Source: DASQPA01 sp963756455 (GTDB taxonomy: Bacteria > Acidobacteriota > Thermoanaerobaculia > Multivoradales > UBA5704). From it: a DNA stretch of 64,000 nt. The DNA lies in NCBI GenBank assembly GCA_963756455.1, contig CAVWNC010000003.1:1054001-1118000 (forward strand), read 5' to 3'. Numbering within the stretch: the first letter of the stretch is position 1; each line of letters begins with the position of its first letter. Under the pieces are notes generated by a model. The model was given only the letters and a program-made list of their open reading frames with translations. It had not been told where the DNA came from and ran no database searches. Positions 16,401 to 22,335 of this stretch are shown one piece after another. Made by a program: the position numbers and the translations under genes.

Positions 16401-18038
16401 TTCGAGCGACAGGCCGAGACCGCCCCCCGGGAGCTCCGCCGCGGCGAGGGAGAGCTCGAAGGCCGCCCGGCGCTCGGGGAGGGCCACGGCCGTGAGATCG
16501 ATGCCACCGATGTCCCCGATCTTCCCGACGCCGCCGAGCGCGATCCGCGCGCCGTCCTTCCCTAGCGCGAAGGCGGCGAGCCGGGGGTCGTCCCCGGGGC
16601 GGCCCTGCTGGAAGGTGAAGAGAACCTGGAAGAGCGGCGGTCGAGCCGGGTCGCGCCGAGGCCGCAGCCGCTCGGCGACGAGGACGAAGGGGTAGCCCGC
16701 GTGCTCCAGGGCCGCGAGCGCCGTCCGCCGCGTGCGGGCGAGGAGACTCCGGAAAGGCGGATCGCCGGCGAGGTCGGCGCGGAGAGCCACGGGGTTGACG
16801 AAATAGCCCACGACCCTCGCCCACTCCGGCGCGCCGCGCCCGGAGGTGGGGGTGCCCACCGCGAAATCGTCCTGGCCGGCGTAGCGCCCGAGTTGGGCCT
16901 GCCAGCCGGCGGCGAGGAGCGCGAAGAGGGTGGCGCCCTCTTCTGCCGCGAGCCGCCGGAGCGCCGCCGTGAGGTCCGCCGGCAGCTCCGCGCCGCGGGC
17001 GAGACCCCGCCAGGTCTGGACCGGCGGCCGCGGCCGATCGGTCGGCAGGGCGAGGTCGGGCACCGGCCCCCGCTCCCCGGCGAGCGCCTCACCCCAGAAA
17101 CCCGCGGGCCGCTCGGCCTCGGGTCGGGCCAGCCGGTCGGCCTCCCGGCGAGCGAAGTCGGCATAGGAGAGGGGGAGTGGGGCGAGCGCGGGGAGGCCAG
17201 CGGTCGGCAGCTCGCGCGCCAGGAGTCCCAGGGACCAGAAATCCGCGACCAGGTGGTGGACCACCAGGAGCAATACCGGTTCGCCATCCCCCCGCTCGAA
17301 GAGCCGCGCCCGGAGGAGCGGCCCGCGCACGAGGTCGAACGGCCGCCAGGCCTCCGCCGCCAGGCGCTCCCGGACGCGCCCCTCGCTCCAGCCCGTCGCG
17401 TCCTCCACGGCGAAGTCGAGCTGCGGCGGGGCCGCCGCCGACAGCACCCGCTGAACCGGCTCGCCGTCGAGCCCGCCGGCCTCCCCGGCCTGCCCGGCTT
17501 CCAGCATCGTGGGAAAAACCGTCCGGAGAGCCGGGTGGCGCGCGACGAGGAGGGTCAGGGCCCGGCGCAGGAAGGGAGCGTCGAGCCCCCGGGCGCGCGC
17601 CGCCACGACGATGTTGTAGGCCCCGGCCGCAGGCGCCAGGCGCTCCAGGAACCACAGCGCCCGTTGTCCCGTCGAGAGAGGGGAATCCACGGCGGTGGCC
17701 CCGACTGGCGCAACCGACGGGGCCGCGGGGAAGGAGGGAGCTACCGGCGCCTGGAGGGCGAGCCGTTCGGCCAGCTCCCGGAGCGTGGCCCCCGCGAGCA
17801 GATCGGCCAGTGGCAGCGGCACCCCGAGCGTCTCCTCCACCGCCCCCTGGAGCTCGACCGCGGAGAGCGAGTCGAGGCCCAGGGCGGTGAGCGGCCGGTC
17901 GAGGTCGATCGCCGTCGCGGGCAGACCCAGAGCCGCCGCCGCGCGCTCGCGCAGAAGCTCCAGCAGGCTCGCCCCGACGGTTTCCGGCAGCTCTGCGACG
18001 GCGGGGCCGTGGACCCAAGGGGGCGAAGATCGATTCAT
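4443..18038 (-). CDS. Four-module non-ribosomal peptide synthetase, T-(C-A-T)x4
   Basis: A 4531-residue NRPS. Approximate order: carrier T0 20-95 (LGLDSLSAVEL, PKS-ACP-like); C1 115-560 (HHLVADFWS); A1 575-1080; T1 around Ser 1150; C2 1205-1650 (HHIATDGWS); A2 1665-2180; T2 Ser near 2246; C3 2310-2750 (HHITSDAWS); A3 2765-3290; T3 Ser near 3363; C4 3425-3870 (HHIAADGWS); A4 3885-4390; T4 Ser near 4448; then a basic tail of about 50 residues. All four A domains have YTSGSTG and all modules have intact GG(H/S)SLL carriers. No epimerase or thioesterase is present. Hand-aligned ten-residue codes (first nine) are DLFNNALTY (alanine-like), DVEDVAGVT (no match known to me; acidic, perhaps a basic substrate), DVQFMAHAV (proline-like) and DAFFLGHVA (leucine-like). 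The orphan N-terminal carrier plus a C1 of the acyl-accepting look suggest a lipopeptide start with the acyl ligase in trans. ATG 18038 was chosen; its ribosome site is weak. Confidence 0.96.
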   Translation of the reverse strand: MNRSSPPWVHGPAVAELPETVGASLLELLRERAAAALGLPATAIDLDRPLTALGLDSLSAVELQGAVEETLGVPLPLADLLAGATLRELAERLALQAPVAPSFPAAPSVAPVGATAVDSPLSTGQRALWFLERLAPAAGAYNIVVAARARGLDAPFLRRALTLLVARHPALRTVFPTMLEAGQAGEAGGLDGEPVQRVLSAAAPPQLDFAVEDATGWSEGRVRERLAAEAWRPFDLVRGPLLRARLFERGDGEPVLLLVVHHLVADFWSLGLLARELPTAGLPALAPLPLSYADFARREADRLARPEAERPAGFWGEALAGERGPVPDLALPTDRPRPPVQTWRGLARGAELPADLTAALRRLAAEEGATLFALLAAGWQAQLGRYAGQDDFAVGTPTSGRGAPEWARVVGYFVNPVALRADLAGDPPFRSLLARTRRTALAALEHAGYPFVLVAERLRPRRDPARPPLFQVLFTFQQGRPGDDPRLAAFALGKDGARIALGGVGKIGDIGGIDLTAVALPERRAAFELSLAAAELPGGGLGLSLEANSDLFDPATVERMLGHFRTLLGATVADPGARLSELPLLTAPERQQVTSEWNDTATDFPPGALLPDLVAAQAARTPDAVAVVGSGGERLSYGGLLARSRQIADRLAGIGIRGESRVGLCLSRTPDLIAGILGILEAGGAYVPLDPAYPPERLERMLADSGAAALVTETGFSADLAFFPGPMVFLDRLEPEAGGGSPARGSLSLGDGGLAYVIYTSGSTGLPKGVGIEHRSAVTLLRWALEAFSPAELSGVLAATSVGFDLSVFEIFAPLAAGGKVILAPNILVLPQLAATPEITLVNTVPSALAELVDGPLPPGLKTVNLAGEALPPSLALKLYARPGIERVVNLYGPSEDTTYSTVATVGRGAGIAGIAAMAPIGRPVAGTRARVLDRGLAPLPAGVPGELFLAGAGLARGYLGRPEPTAERFVPDPWGSPGSRMYRTGDRVRLRSDGRLDFLGRLDDQVKIRGVRIEIGEIEAHLARHPAVRQGAVALRAEEPGGPRLVGYVALVDGVEGTGDLAAELSAFLRRVLPATFVPAAWVILPALPVSPNGKVDRRALPAPSREGGEAGRERIAPRDPRDPMEERLAGIFRQVLGIGSLGIDDNFFDLGGHSLLAVRAAFAISAAFGVDMPVGALFEAPTVATLAGRLALLPPLPAPIAGALEPESDGAAGEAPLSLAQQRLWFYWRLEPESALFNLSVSLRLTGRLDADALDRALAEIVHRHEPLRTVYAERDGEPMQVVLPSSAAPTLSRISLLGLPEEVRQEGLEAILRGEESVPFDLEHGPVVRFRRVELGREEHVLVATFHHIATDGWSMGVFARELRGLYGPFSSPLPELPLRYVEFARRQRRELSRGTLSDQLDFWRRQLEGIPVLELPADRRPAHPGPRGAGLPFELPAALAAALFAFGRGGGLTPFQVLLAGFAALLARLSGQDDFGIGVPSAGRNRAETAGMIGFFVNTLVLRPELGDDPPFAALARRVRDLVAAAQANEEVPFERLVEELRPERTPGVPPLFQVMFAFLQDPLQDPTPLSLPGLAISLLERDPPFAEFDLTLSIHEWEGRLRGGLQYRVDLFDAPTVARWGGHLRALLAGAAADPARSLSTLPLLSAAETWQLREWSGEWSGVPVPTLPVTLHRRFEEQALRTPDAVALLSGISATSAISYGELEAGANRLARHLLALGVAPEDRIAVCLPRSPELDRVLLAVLKSGGVHLPLDPSYPPERMRILLEDSDPAVLVSREAEASLLPRDGLEVGPQQILLDRDMDALAISRRSAAPLRPAEVEVDPRALAYVIYTSGSTGRPKGVGVPHGAAAAHVDAVRRAYGIGPGDRALQFSSPGFDVSIEQVLVALGAGAALVVRGDDLWSPHELTRRIRRLGLTALDLPTAYWHRWASDPGEPGDFAGGDLPLRIVVAGGEEMLAGNVRQWMRSPLAAVRLWNGYGPTEVVVTVTLHEVRPEDGAAAVVPLGRPVEGNAVWVLDQAGQPQPPGIPGELTVGGPKARGYLGRPERTAERFVPDPFSGLPGARLYRTGDRARSRPDGRLEFLGRLDEQVKVRGFRIELGEIEAALTRHPAVRQATVLAMAAGGTGAARTLAAWVVPAAGVGGVGAGDLSATLRADLLRELPEYMVPTAWVTLDALPLNAHGKVDRRALPPPELVDTAEISGDADAALPPIAPEIELLAGLYAELLGRPHVGARESFFDLGGHSLLATQLASRVRAVFGLELPLAAIFDHPTPAALALRLKALRAEATPAALPPLLPASDAGDLADLSDPAPLSFAQQRLWFLHQLEPDDAYHVPGALRLRGRLDEAVLADALREIVRRHAALRTVFRNGSSGGSTPLQVVLPPFAPELPAADLRALPADRREAEAARLLAAEGRRPFDLAAGPLLRSLLLRLAPEERLLSVVMHHITSDAWSLGILLRELQALYGAGLTGAPSPLPELPIQYPDFARWQRRWLTGEVLEREVEHWRRTLEGAPESLPLPYDRPPAPGAGNRGGRRPFALGSDLYGGLTALARREGWTAFMGLLAGFQALLCRYTSGSTGGEDLVVGSPIANRTHRELEGLIGFFTNTLALRLGISGDPSGDPSFREIGRRVRAVALDAYAHQDLPFEKLVLELAPDRHPGRNPLFQVMLVLQRLPAPPALPEVEVELVDVDTGTAKFDLTLSLFEENDGGASGGMEYARALFDAATVDRLLAHLQILLEGAVAAPQSPLSELPLLSAAERAELAAWTRPRNPAPPRLLVHAGVLAQAARTPDIIAVTAAITAAGEHLSYGELARRAGRLARRLRARGVGPDVPVGLYLQRSLDMMVGVLGVLAAGGAYLPLDPSYPAERLRIMLEDARVPVLVTHGPLLRALPRSAAEVVRVDEADAAQAEERGEAESLPPSTDSLAYLVYTSGSTGRPKGVAMPHGAISAMLLWQLRTSKAGAGRTLQFTSLAFDVSFQEIFSTWWAGGTLVLVGEDVRRDPPALTRLLAAEQVERLFLPFVALQQLALAALETGIGSAESAAGDVGDVGDVGDSAFPASLREVMSAGEQLHVTPQVAALFARLPGAVLYNHYGPSETHAVTWLDLAGDPALWPERPAIGGPVDHARVFLLDAGFQPVPQGIPGEVWVGGAGLARGYLGRPELTAERFLPDPFAWAAGFRPGDRLYRTGDLGRRRPEGILEFLGRADAQVKIRGHRVELGEVEAALAHHPAIEQAAVAVAAVGARRPGADRRLTAYVVLKEGVPPPTLRDLHAFLAESLPDPMIPSAWARIDRLPLTATGKLDRRALSRLAPEEDTGEERPFAPPENPVEELLAAIWREVLGVSRVGRDDDFFALGGHSLLATQVASRLRHTFALDLPLRRLFEARTLADLAAAVRAGLAGTAEASGPAPPLLRVPRTGDLPLSFAQERLWFLDRLQPGGSAYNIPLVLRAAGRIDPVRLEAALAKLVARQEVLRTVFAERDGVPAQIVLPAAPAAGATIPVPVADLLALPPGIRAAEARRVATEAAERPFDLARGPLLRALLVPLAPAEGLLVVGLHHIAADGWSLGVLVREVRALYAGESLPELPIQYVDFAVWQRRRLSGEILDRQLAWWRERLAGAPRALALPADHPRPPIQTQRGAELGFELPSALVGRLTALAAEAGATLFMALLSGLVVLLARLSGETDLVVGSPIANRNQREIEGLIGFFVNTLALRADLTRAATFGELLRQVREASLGAYAHQDLPFEKLVEELQTDRDLSRSPLFQVAFALQNAPLPAADLGGVRLLPEEIPGEVAKFDLSFVLIGDRGDEGNGGLRGTLQYATDLFEAPTAARWAGHLTALLASLAAEPEAPLETAALLAPAERQQLLVEWNDTRRLLEGALLPPVHELVALQARRRPAALAISSPVGRLTYGELLAQAARLARRLRALGVGPEVRVALCADRTPARIVGALAVLQAGGAFVSLDPTYPAERLAFVVDDARAPVLLTEERFLDRLPATRAIVLCLDRLEGASEGVEAAGDLPIPSIPTPESLAYLVYTSGSTGRPKGVAIPHAGLSHLVHWYRDFHQLTPEDRGTQVASPAFDASIFEVWPYLAAGASVHIPDDAVRLSAPEMLRFWEEEGITVSFLPTPLAEGVLEELAEREDRDEEWPGRGLRLRTLLTGGDRLRRRPPPGAGFRLVNHYGPAENSVAATGGEVASAGVWTELPGIGVAVDDTRLVLLDRQGEPVPVGVAGEIHLAGPGLARGYLGRPDLTAERFLPEGWSGAPGERMYRTGDLARRLPDGSLDFLGRVDHQVKVRGQRIELGEIERALARHPGVRETVVAAREDVSGDQHGERRLVGYVVPRDGEIPEPELRTFLLASLPESMVPWSFVTLAELPVTPNGKRDRAALPAPSAPSSETAALAYVAPRNDLERAIGAVWCDVLSRERVGVEESFFRLGGSSLLLARLQVRLQQALGRDIPMVELFRHPTIAGLAKSLGTAGTGVEGRGERVRARTESRRESMRQVEQRAERRRKERPRGPGR

Positions 18039-18388
18039 GGATGTGAGACTCGCGGGAGGCCCGTTTCTTCCCGGTGTCAGTCCAAACCTCCAGGGGGCAC
18101 AACCCTTCCTCCCCTCCCGAGGATTCCAGATCGGGCCGATGACATAGGCGTATTACAATATCTTGGTGCGGGGAGACGACCGGCGGGTCGGCGCTGCTCC
18201 TTGCCTCGCGGGCGCTACTCCAGAAGGTGCACGCCTCCCGGTTGAGGTGGACCTTGGCCACCTCTTGGGTATAATAGGATCCAAGAGGTCGATGGCTCGA
18301 TCCTGTTCGGCTCTACCAATTTGATCCCTGAGCTTTTTTGATCCCCCAGATCCTCAAAGTCTGACCTCCCCCGAAGTCAGATCTCCTG
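18039..18388. other. Divergent intergenic region between NRPS and membrane protein
   Basis: This 350-bp gap separates the divergent NRPS (minus) and spermidine-synthase-like gene (plus) and contains AT-rich patches (around 18149-18165 and 18265-18280) that stand out from the GC-rich surroundings. It must hold the promoter of the NRPS-PKS transcript. I could not place a convincing minus-strand -35/-10 pair. No ORF is supported. Confidence 0.6.
18248..18275 (+). promoter_or_regulatory. Candidate sigma-70-type promoter, TGGACC-16-TATAAT
   Basis: A perfect TATAAT (18270-18275) lies 16 nt after TGGACC (18248-18253; 4 of 6 matches to TTGACA), about 114 nt upstream of the start at 18389. Found by inspection only. 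Confidence 0.45.
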
Positions 18389-20857
18389 ATGGCCGATCTC
18401 GCAGCCCGCCGCCGGACGGTCCTCTTCGCCGTTTTCTTCACCAATCTGCTGTCGCTCGCCTGCCAGGTTCTCTGGGTCCGCAAGCTGACCTTCCTCTTCG
18501 GCTCGACGGCCGGGGTGTTCGCGACCGTCCTCGCGAGCTTCCTGCTCGGCCTCGCCCTCGGCGCTCTCGCCGCCGGTCGGATCGCCGACCGCACCGCCCG
18601 GCCCTGGCGCCTCCTCGCGTTCCTCACGATCGGCCTCGGGGTCTACTGCGCGGCGAGCCTGCCGGTCTTCGACCTGGCGCGCCGGGTCTATCTCGCCGTC
18701 TTCCCCCAGAGCCTGACCCCCGGCGCGGCCGCCTCGGGCAAGGCGGCGGTGGTGCTCGTCGCCCTCCTCCTGCCGACGATGGCGATCGGCGCCGTGTTCC
18801 CTCTGGCGGTGCGGCTCTACCGCGGAGTCCATCGCGGGACCGCGACCAGCCCGGGCGGCGACCTCTCCGTGGTCTATGCTCTCGACACCCTGGGCGCCGC
18901 AACCGGCGCTCTCCTCGCCGGCTTCGTCCTCGTCCCCGGGCTCGGCCTGATCGGCTCGACCCTCCTCCTGGGTGCCGGCGCCTTAGGGGTCGGCCTCTTC
19001 CTCCTGCGCGGTGGAGAGGCGCCGGGAGCTGTAGCGCTCCCGGCCAGCGCGGCGCTTCCGGCAAGCCCGGTGAAGAGCGCCGGCAAGAGCGCCAAGCGGA
19101 AGCCGGCAAGGAAGGGCAACGGGCCCGTGCCGCCGGCCCCGCTGCCGGTGCGGGAGCTCGACCCACGGCGGATTCCTCTGGTCCTCGGCCTCTTCTTCCT
19201 CACCGGCCTCTCGGCGCTCCTCCTGGAGACCGGCTGGAACCGCTTCTTCTATGTCCTCTCGGGGACCAACGTCTACTCGCTCTCGGTGGTCCTCGCCGGC
19301 TTCCTCTCCGGGATCGGTCTCGGCAGCCTCCTCCTGAAGCGGTGGATCGACCGCATCCGTGACCCCTTGGGGACGGTCGCCTGGCTCTACGCGGCGATCG
19401 GTCTGGGCGGGGTGCTCGTCTTCCGCTCGGCGGGCCTCTTCGAGCGCGCCTACCTGGGGATCTTCACGACCTCGGACAGCTACTACGGCTTCGAGATCCA
19501 GGTCTACCTCCTCATCTTCGCCCTCGTCCTCACCGCCACCCTCGCCATGGGGGCGAACTTTCCCCTGGTGGCGCGGATCGCGACGCCGGCCGGCCCCGGT
19601 GATGCTGCCGGCGGGGAGAACCGGGGCCTGGGAGCGGGGCGGGCCTTCTTCGCCAACACCCTGGGTGCGGTCCTCGGGGCCTTCCTCGGCGAGTTCCTCC
19701 TGTTGCCACGCTGGGGCTTCTCGGGTCTCCTTCTCGTCACCCTGGGGCTCTATGCCCTGGCGGCCGTCGTCTTCCTGCTCCTCGCCGACCCGGCGCGGCG
19801 GATGCGGCCGGCGATCACGGCGGCGGTCCTCCTCGCCGGCGCCTTCGCCCTGGCCCCGCCGATCACCCCGCTCGCCCTCCCCTTCCATGCCGTTTACTAC
19901 CATGGCCTCCGCGCCGGCTCCTGGGAGGCCTTCGAAGACCAGGTGTCGGCGATGGAGATGGTGCACCGGCAGCAGGGCTTCTACGGCGAGGTGGCGGTGG
20001 TCCGGCTGGGGGACGACCTCATCCTCAAGCACAACGGCAAGAGCGACGCCTCGACGAACGCCGACGACAACTACGCCCAGCTCCTCCTGGGCGAGCTGCC
20101 GCTCCTCCTCCACCCCCACCCACAGACGGTGCTCAACATCGGCCTCGGGGGCGGGGCGACCCTCCGCGCGATCGTCCATCACCCCGAGGTCACCCGGATC
20201 ACCCAGGTGGAGCTCGATCCCCTGGTCACCGCCGCCGCCCGCAACGAGTTCGGCCCGTTCAACGACCACGCCTTAGCCGACCCGCGGGTCGAGGTGGTGA
20301 CCAACGACGGCCGCAACTACGTCGAGAGCACCGACCGGCAGTGGGACGTGATCATCTCCGAGCCCCCCAACATCTGGGTCTCCGGGGTCTCGGGGCTCTT
20401 CACCGCCGAATTCTACCGGGCGGCCAAGAGGCGGCTCGCCCCTGGCGGCCTCCTCTGCCAGTGGTTTCCCCTCCACGAGATGGAGCGCGACGACTTCCGG
20501 CTCGCCCTCGCCACCTTGACCTCGGTCTTTCGGCAGGCCGCCGTATGGACCAACGGGGTGGACGCCGTCGTCGTCGCCGCCGACCTCCTCCCGTCGATGG
20601 ATCCGGCGCGGCTGGCGGCGATCGCGAAGACAGCGGCGACCTCCCCCGGGATCGCCCGCGACCTGGCGGACCTGAAGATCCCTCCCGGGGGGCTGGGGAA
20701 TCTGATCGGCCACCCCTTCCTCCCGGTCGCCGGCGTGCCGGGCTTCATCGGCAGGCTGCCGGCCGGCGCGGCGCTGAATGCCGACGACCGCCCGCTCCTG
20801 GAGTTCCGCACGGCGAGAAACCTCTTCACCGCCAACCGAAAACGGGTTCGGGGATAG
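18389..20857 (+). CDS. Fused membrane / spermidine-synthase-like protein
   Basis: An 822-residue protein. The N-terminal two-thirds (about 1-520) is a run of hydrophobic helices, split by a low-complexity Ala/Pro/Lys linker at about 210-250. The C-terminal part (about 560-760) is a spermidine-synthase-type Rossmann domain: NIGLGGGATLR near 581, acidic VELDP on the next strand, and VISEPPNIWVSG. It belongs to the fused transporter-like/SpeE-like proteins common in bacteria. Many members lack demonstrated polyamine synthase activity, so the substrate is unknown. It is divergent from the NRPS and may or may not belong to that cluster. Start ATG 18389 is the first good Met before the first helix. 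Confidence 0.85.
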   Translation: MADLAARRRTVLFAVFFTNLLSLACQVLWVRKLTFLFGSTAGVFATVLASFLLGLALGALAAGRIADRTARPWRLLAFLTIGLGVYCAASLPVFDLARRVYLAVFPQSLTPGAAASGKAAVVLVALLLPTMAIGAVFPLAVRLYRGVHRGTATSPGGDLSVVYALDTLGAATGALLAGFVLVPGLGLIGSTLLLGAGALGVGLFLLRGGEAPGAVALPASAALPASPVKSAGKSAKRKPARKGNGPVPPAPLPVRELDPRRIPLVLGLFFLTGLSALLLETGWNRFFYVLSGTNVYSLSVVLAGFLSGIGLGSLLLKRWIDRIRDPLGTVAWLYAAIGLGGVLVFRSAGLFERAYLGIFTTSDSYYGFEIQVYLLIFALVLTATLAMGANFPLVARIATPAGPGDAAGGENRGLGAGRAFFANTLGAVLGAFLGEFLLLPRWGFSGLLLVTLGLYALAAVVFLLLADPARRMRPAITAAVLLAGAFALAPPITPLALPFHAVYYHGLRAGSWEAFEDQVSAMEMVHRQQGFYGEVAVVRLGDDLILKHNGKSDASTNADDNYAQLLLGELPLLLHPHPQTVLNIGLGGGATLRAIVHHPEVTRITQVELDPLVTAAARNEFGPFNDHALADPRVEVVTNDGRNYVESTDRQWDVIISEPPNIWVSGVSGLFTAEFYRAAKRRLAPGGLLCQWFPLHEMERDDFRLALATLTSVFRQAAVWTNGVDAVVVAADLLPSMDPARLAAIAKTAATSPGIARDLADLKIPPGGLGNLIGHPFLPVAGVPGFIGRLPAGAALNADDRPLLEFRTARNLFTANRKRVRG

Positions 20858-21078
20858 GCTCCGCGCGAGCGGGATCGAGCCCGATCGAGGTGTTCCTTGA
20901 ATCCAGCCCCCGCGATTGACTACACTGGAGGGTCTGGAAAGACCGGCAGAAATGTCCACGTCTGGGACGACTGTGGCGGCGATGGCGTCAGTGTCCCCAT
21001 TCATTGCTGCGCAAATGCGCCGGCAGGTATGATGTGGCGCAGGATTCGACCGTCCCACCGTGTCTCCGGGAGAGCGCC

Positions 21079-21450
21079 GTGCAGCCAAGGAAAGTGCTCG
21101 TCGTCGACGACTCGAAGTTGATGCACAAGATGTATGAGGTGATGTTGCGCCAGTATCCTCTCGTCTATGCTCTGGACGGGCGCGAGGCGCTCGATCGCCT
21201 GCGCGAGCATAGGGACGTCGACCTGGTGTTGCTCGACATCAACATGCCGAACATGAACGGCCTCGAATTCCTCGCCGCGATGAAGGCCGACGGGGAGATC
21301 GCCGACACCCCCGTCATCATCATCAGCACCGAGGGCAAGGAGGAGGACACCGCCCGCGGCCTCGAGGCCGGAGCGCAGGCCTACGTCAAGAAACCGTTCC
21401 ACCGCGAGGAGATCCTGAACGTCATCTCCCGGATCGAGAACGCGGCGTGA
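21079..21450 (+). CDS. Single-domain response regulator (CheY-like)
   Basis: A 123-residue receiver domain and nothing else. It has the acidic pair DD near residues 10-11, the phospho-acceptor Asp in LLDINMPNMNG, the conserved Thr/Ser in IIISTEG and the Lys in YVKKPF. GTG 21079 was chosen because GGGAG sits 7 nt upstream and the protein then starts just before the first beta strand; an in-frame TTG at 21004 would add 25 non-homologous residues. Its stop overlaps the start of the next gene (GTGA), so the two are translationally coupled. It probably passes phospho-signals to the GAF and DUF4388 proteins downstream; its kinase is not adjacent. Confidence 0.9.
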   Translation: MQPRKVLVVDDSKLMHKMYEVMLRQYPLVYALDGREALDRLREHRDVDLVLLDINMPNMNGLEFLAAMKADGEIADTPVIIISTEGKEEDTARGLEAGAQAYVKKPFHREEILNVISRIENAA

Positions 21451-22274
21451 GCGAGCTCGGCACCAAGGAGGTGTCCACCGTCGGCTCGGCCGGCTCGGCG
21501 CTGGTCTCCGAGCTCCGCGCGGCGCTCGGCCGGGCCAACGAGCTGACTCAGGTGCTGGCGGCCAACCTGGAGGAGGCGTCGGCGCGCGAGCGGCAGAACG
21601 CCCTGGGCGCCACCACCGTCGGCGACGTCGGCGATGCCGGTGGGAGCTCGGCGGCGGAGGCCAGGGAGAAGATCGAGGAGCTCGAACGCCGCCTGGCGAC
21701 CGCCGAGTCGGACGTCAAGGAGCTCGCCTCGCGCCTCGTCGACTCCGAGCACCAGGCCGGCCGGCTGATGAACCTCTACGTCGCCACCTACCAGCTGCAT
21801 GCCACCCTGGACCCGGCGGAAGTGCAGGAGACGATCGCCGAGATCGCCATCAACCTCCTGGGCGCGGCCCGCTTCGTCCTCCTCTTGAAGCGCGACGAGG
21901 GGGACCTGCTCGAAATCGCCTTGAACCAGGGCATCTCCGGCCAGCCGGAGCCGCCCTTCGTCGGCGACTCCTACCACGGGGGCGATCCCATGGTCGACGC
22001 GACGCTCGCCGACGGCGTGCTGCGCCTCGGCCCGACCGCCGAGTCGCCGGCCCTCGCCGCGGTGCCGCTCCGGGTCCAGAACGACATCGTGGGCGCCCTG
22101 GTCGTACTGAAGCTTCTCGACCACAAACCGATCCTGCGCTCCGAGGATCGCGACCTCCTGGACCTCCTCTCCGCCCACGCCGCCATCGCGCTCTTCGCCG
22201 CGCGGCTCTTCGCCACCAAGGATCGCAAGCTGCGGACCCTGGAGAGCCTGGTGAAGCTGGCGCGTGGCGAGTGA
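21447..22274 (+). CDS. Coiled-coil GAF-domain protein
   Basis: A 275-residue soluble protein. Residues about 15-115 are predicted coiled coil, interrupted by a short GDVGDAGG repeat insertion. Residues about 120-265 look like a GAF domain (LHATLDPAEVQETIAEIA at the start, AVPLRVQNDIVGALVVLK near the end). The start codon GTG overlaps the TGA of the receiver gene by 4 nt. No output domain is present, so it is likely a sensory or scaffold partner of the neighbouring receiver and DUF4388 proteins. The ligand cannot be told. Confidence 0.8.
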   Translation: MSELGTKEVSTVGSAGSALVSELRAALGRANELTQVLAANLEEASARERQNALGATTVGDVGDAGGSSAAEAREKIEELERRLATAESDVKELASRLVDSEHQAGRLMNLYVATYQLHATLDPAEVQETIAEIAINLLGAARFVLLLKRDEGDLLEIALNQGISGQPEPPFVGDSYHGGDPMVDATLADGVLRLGPTAESPALAAVPLRVQNDIVGALVVLKLLDHKPILRSEDRDLLDLLSAHAAIALFAARLFATKDRKLRTLESLVKLARGE

Positions 22275-22335
22275 TCTCACGCGAATGAGGTCCCCGAGAG
22301 ACGTTTCCGTGCAGGGCCAAGGCGTACACTGACCC

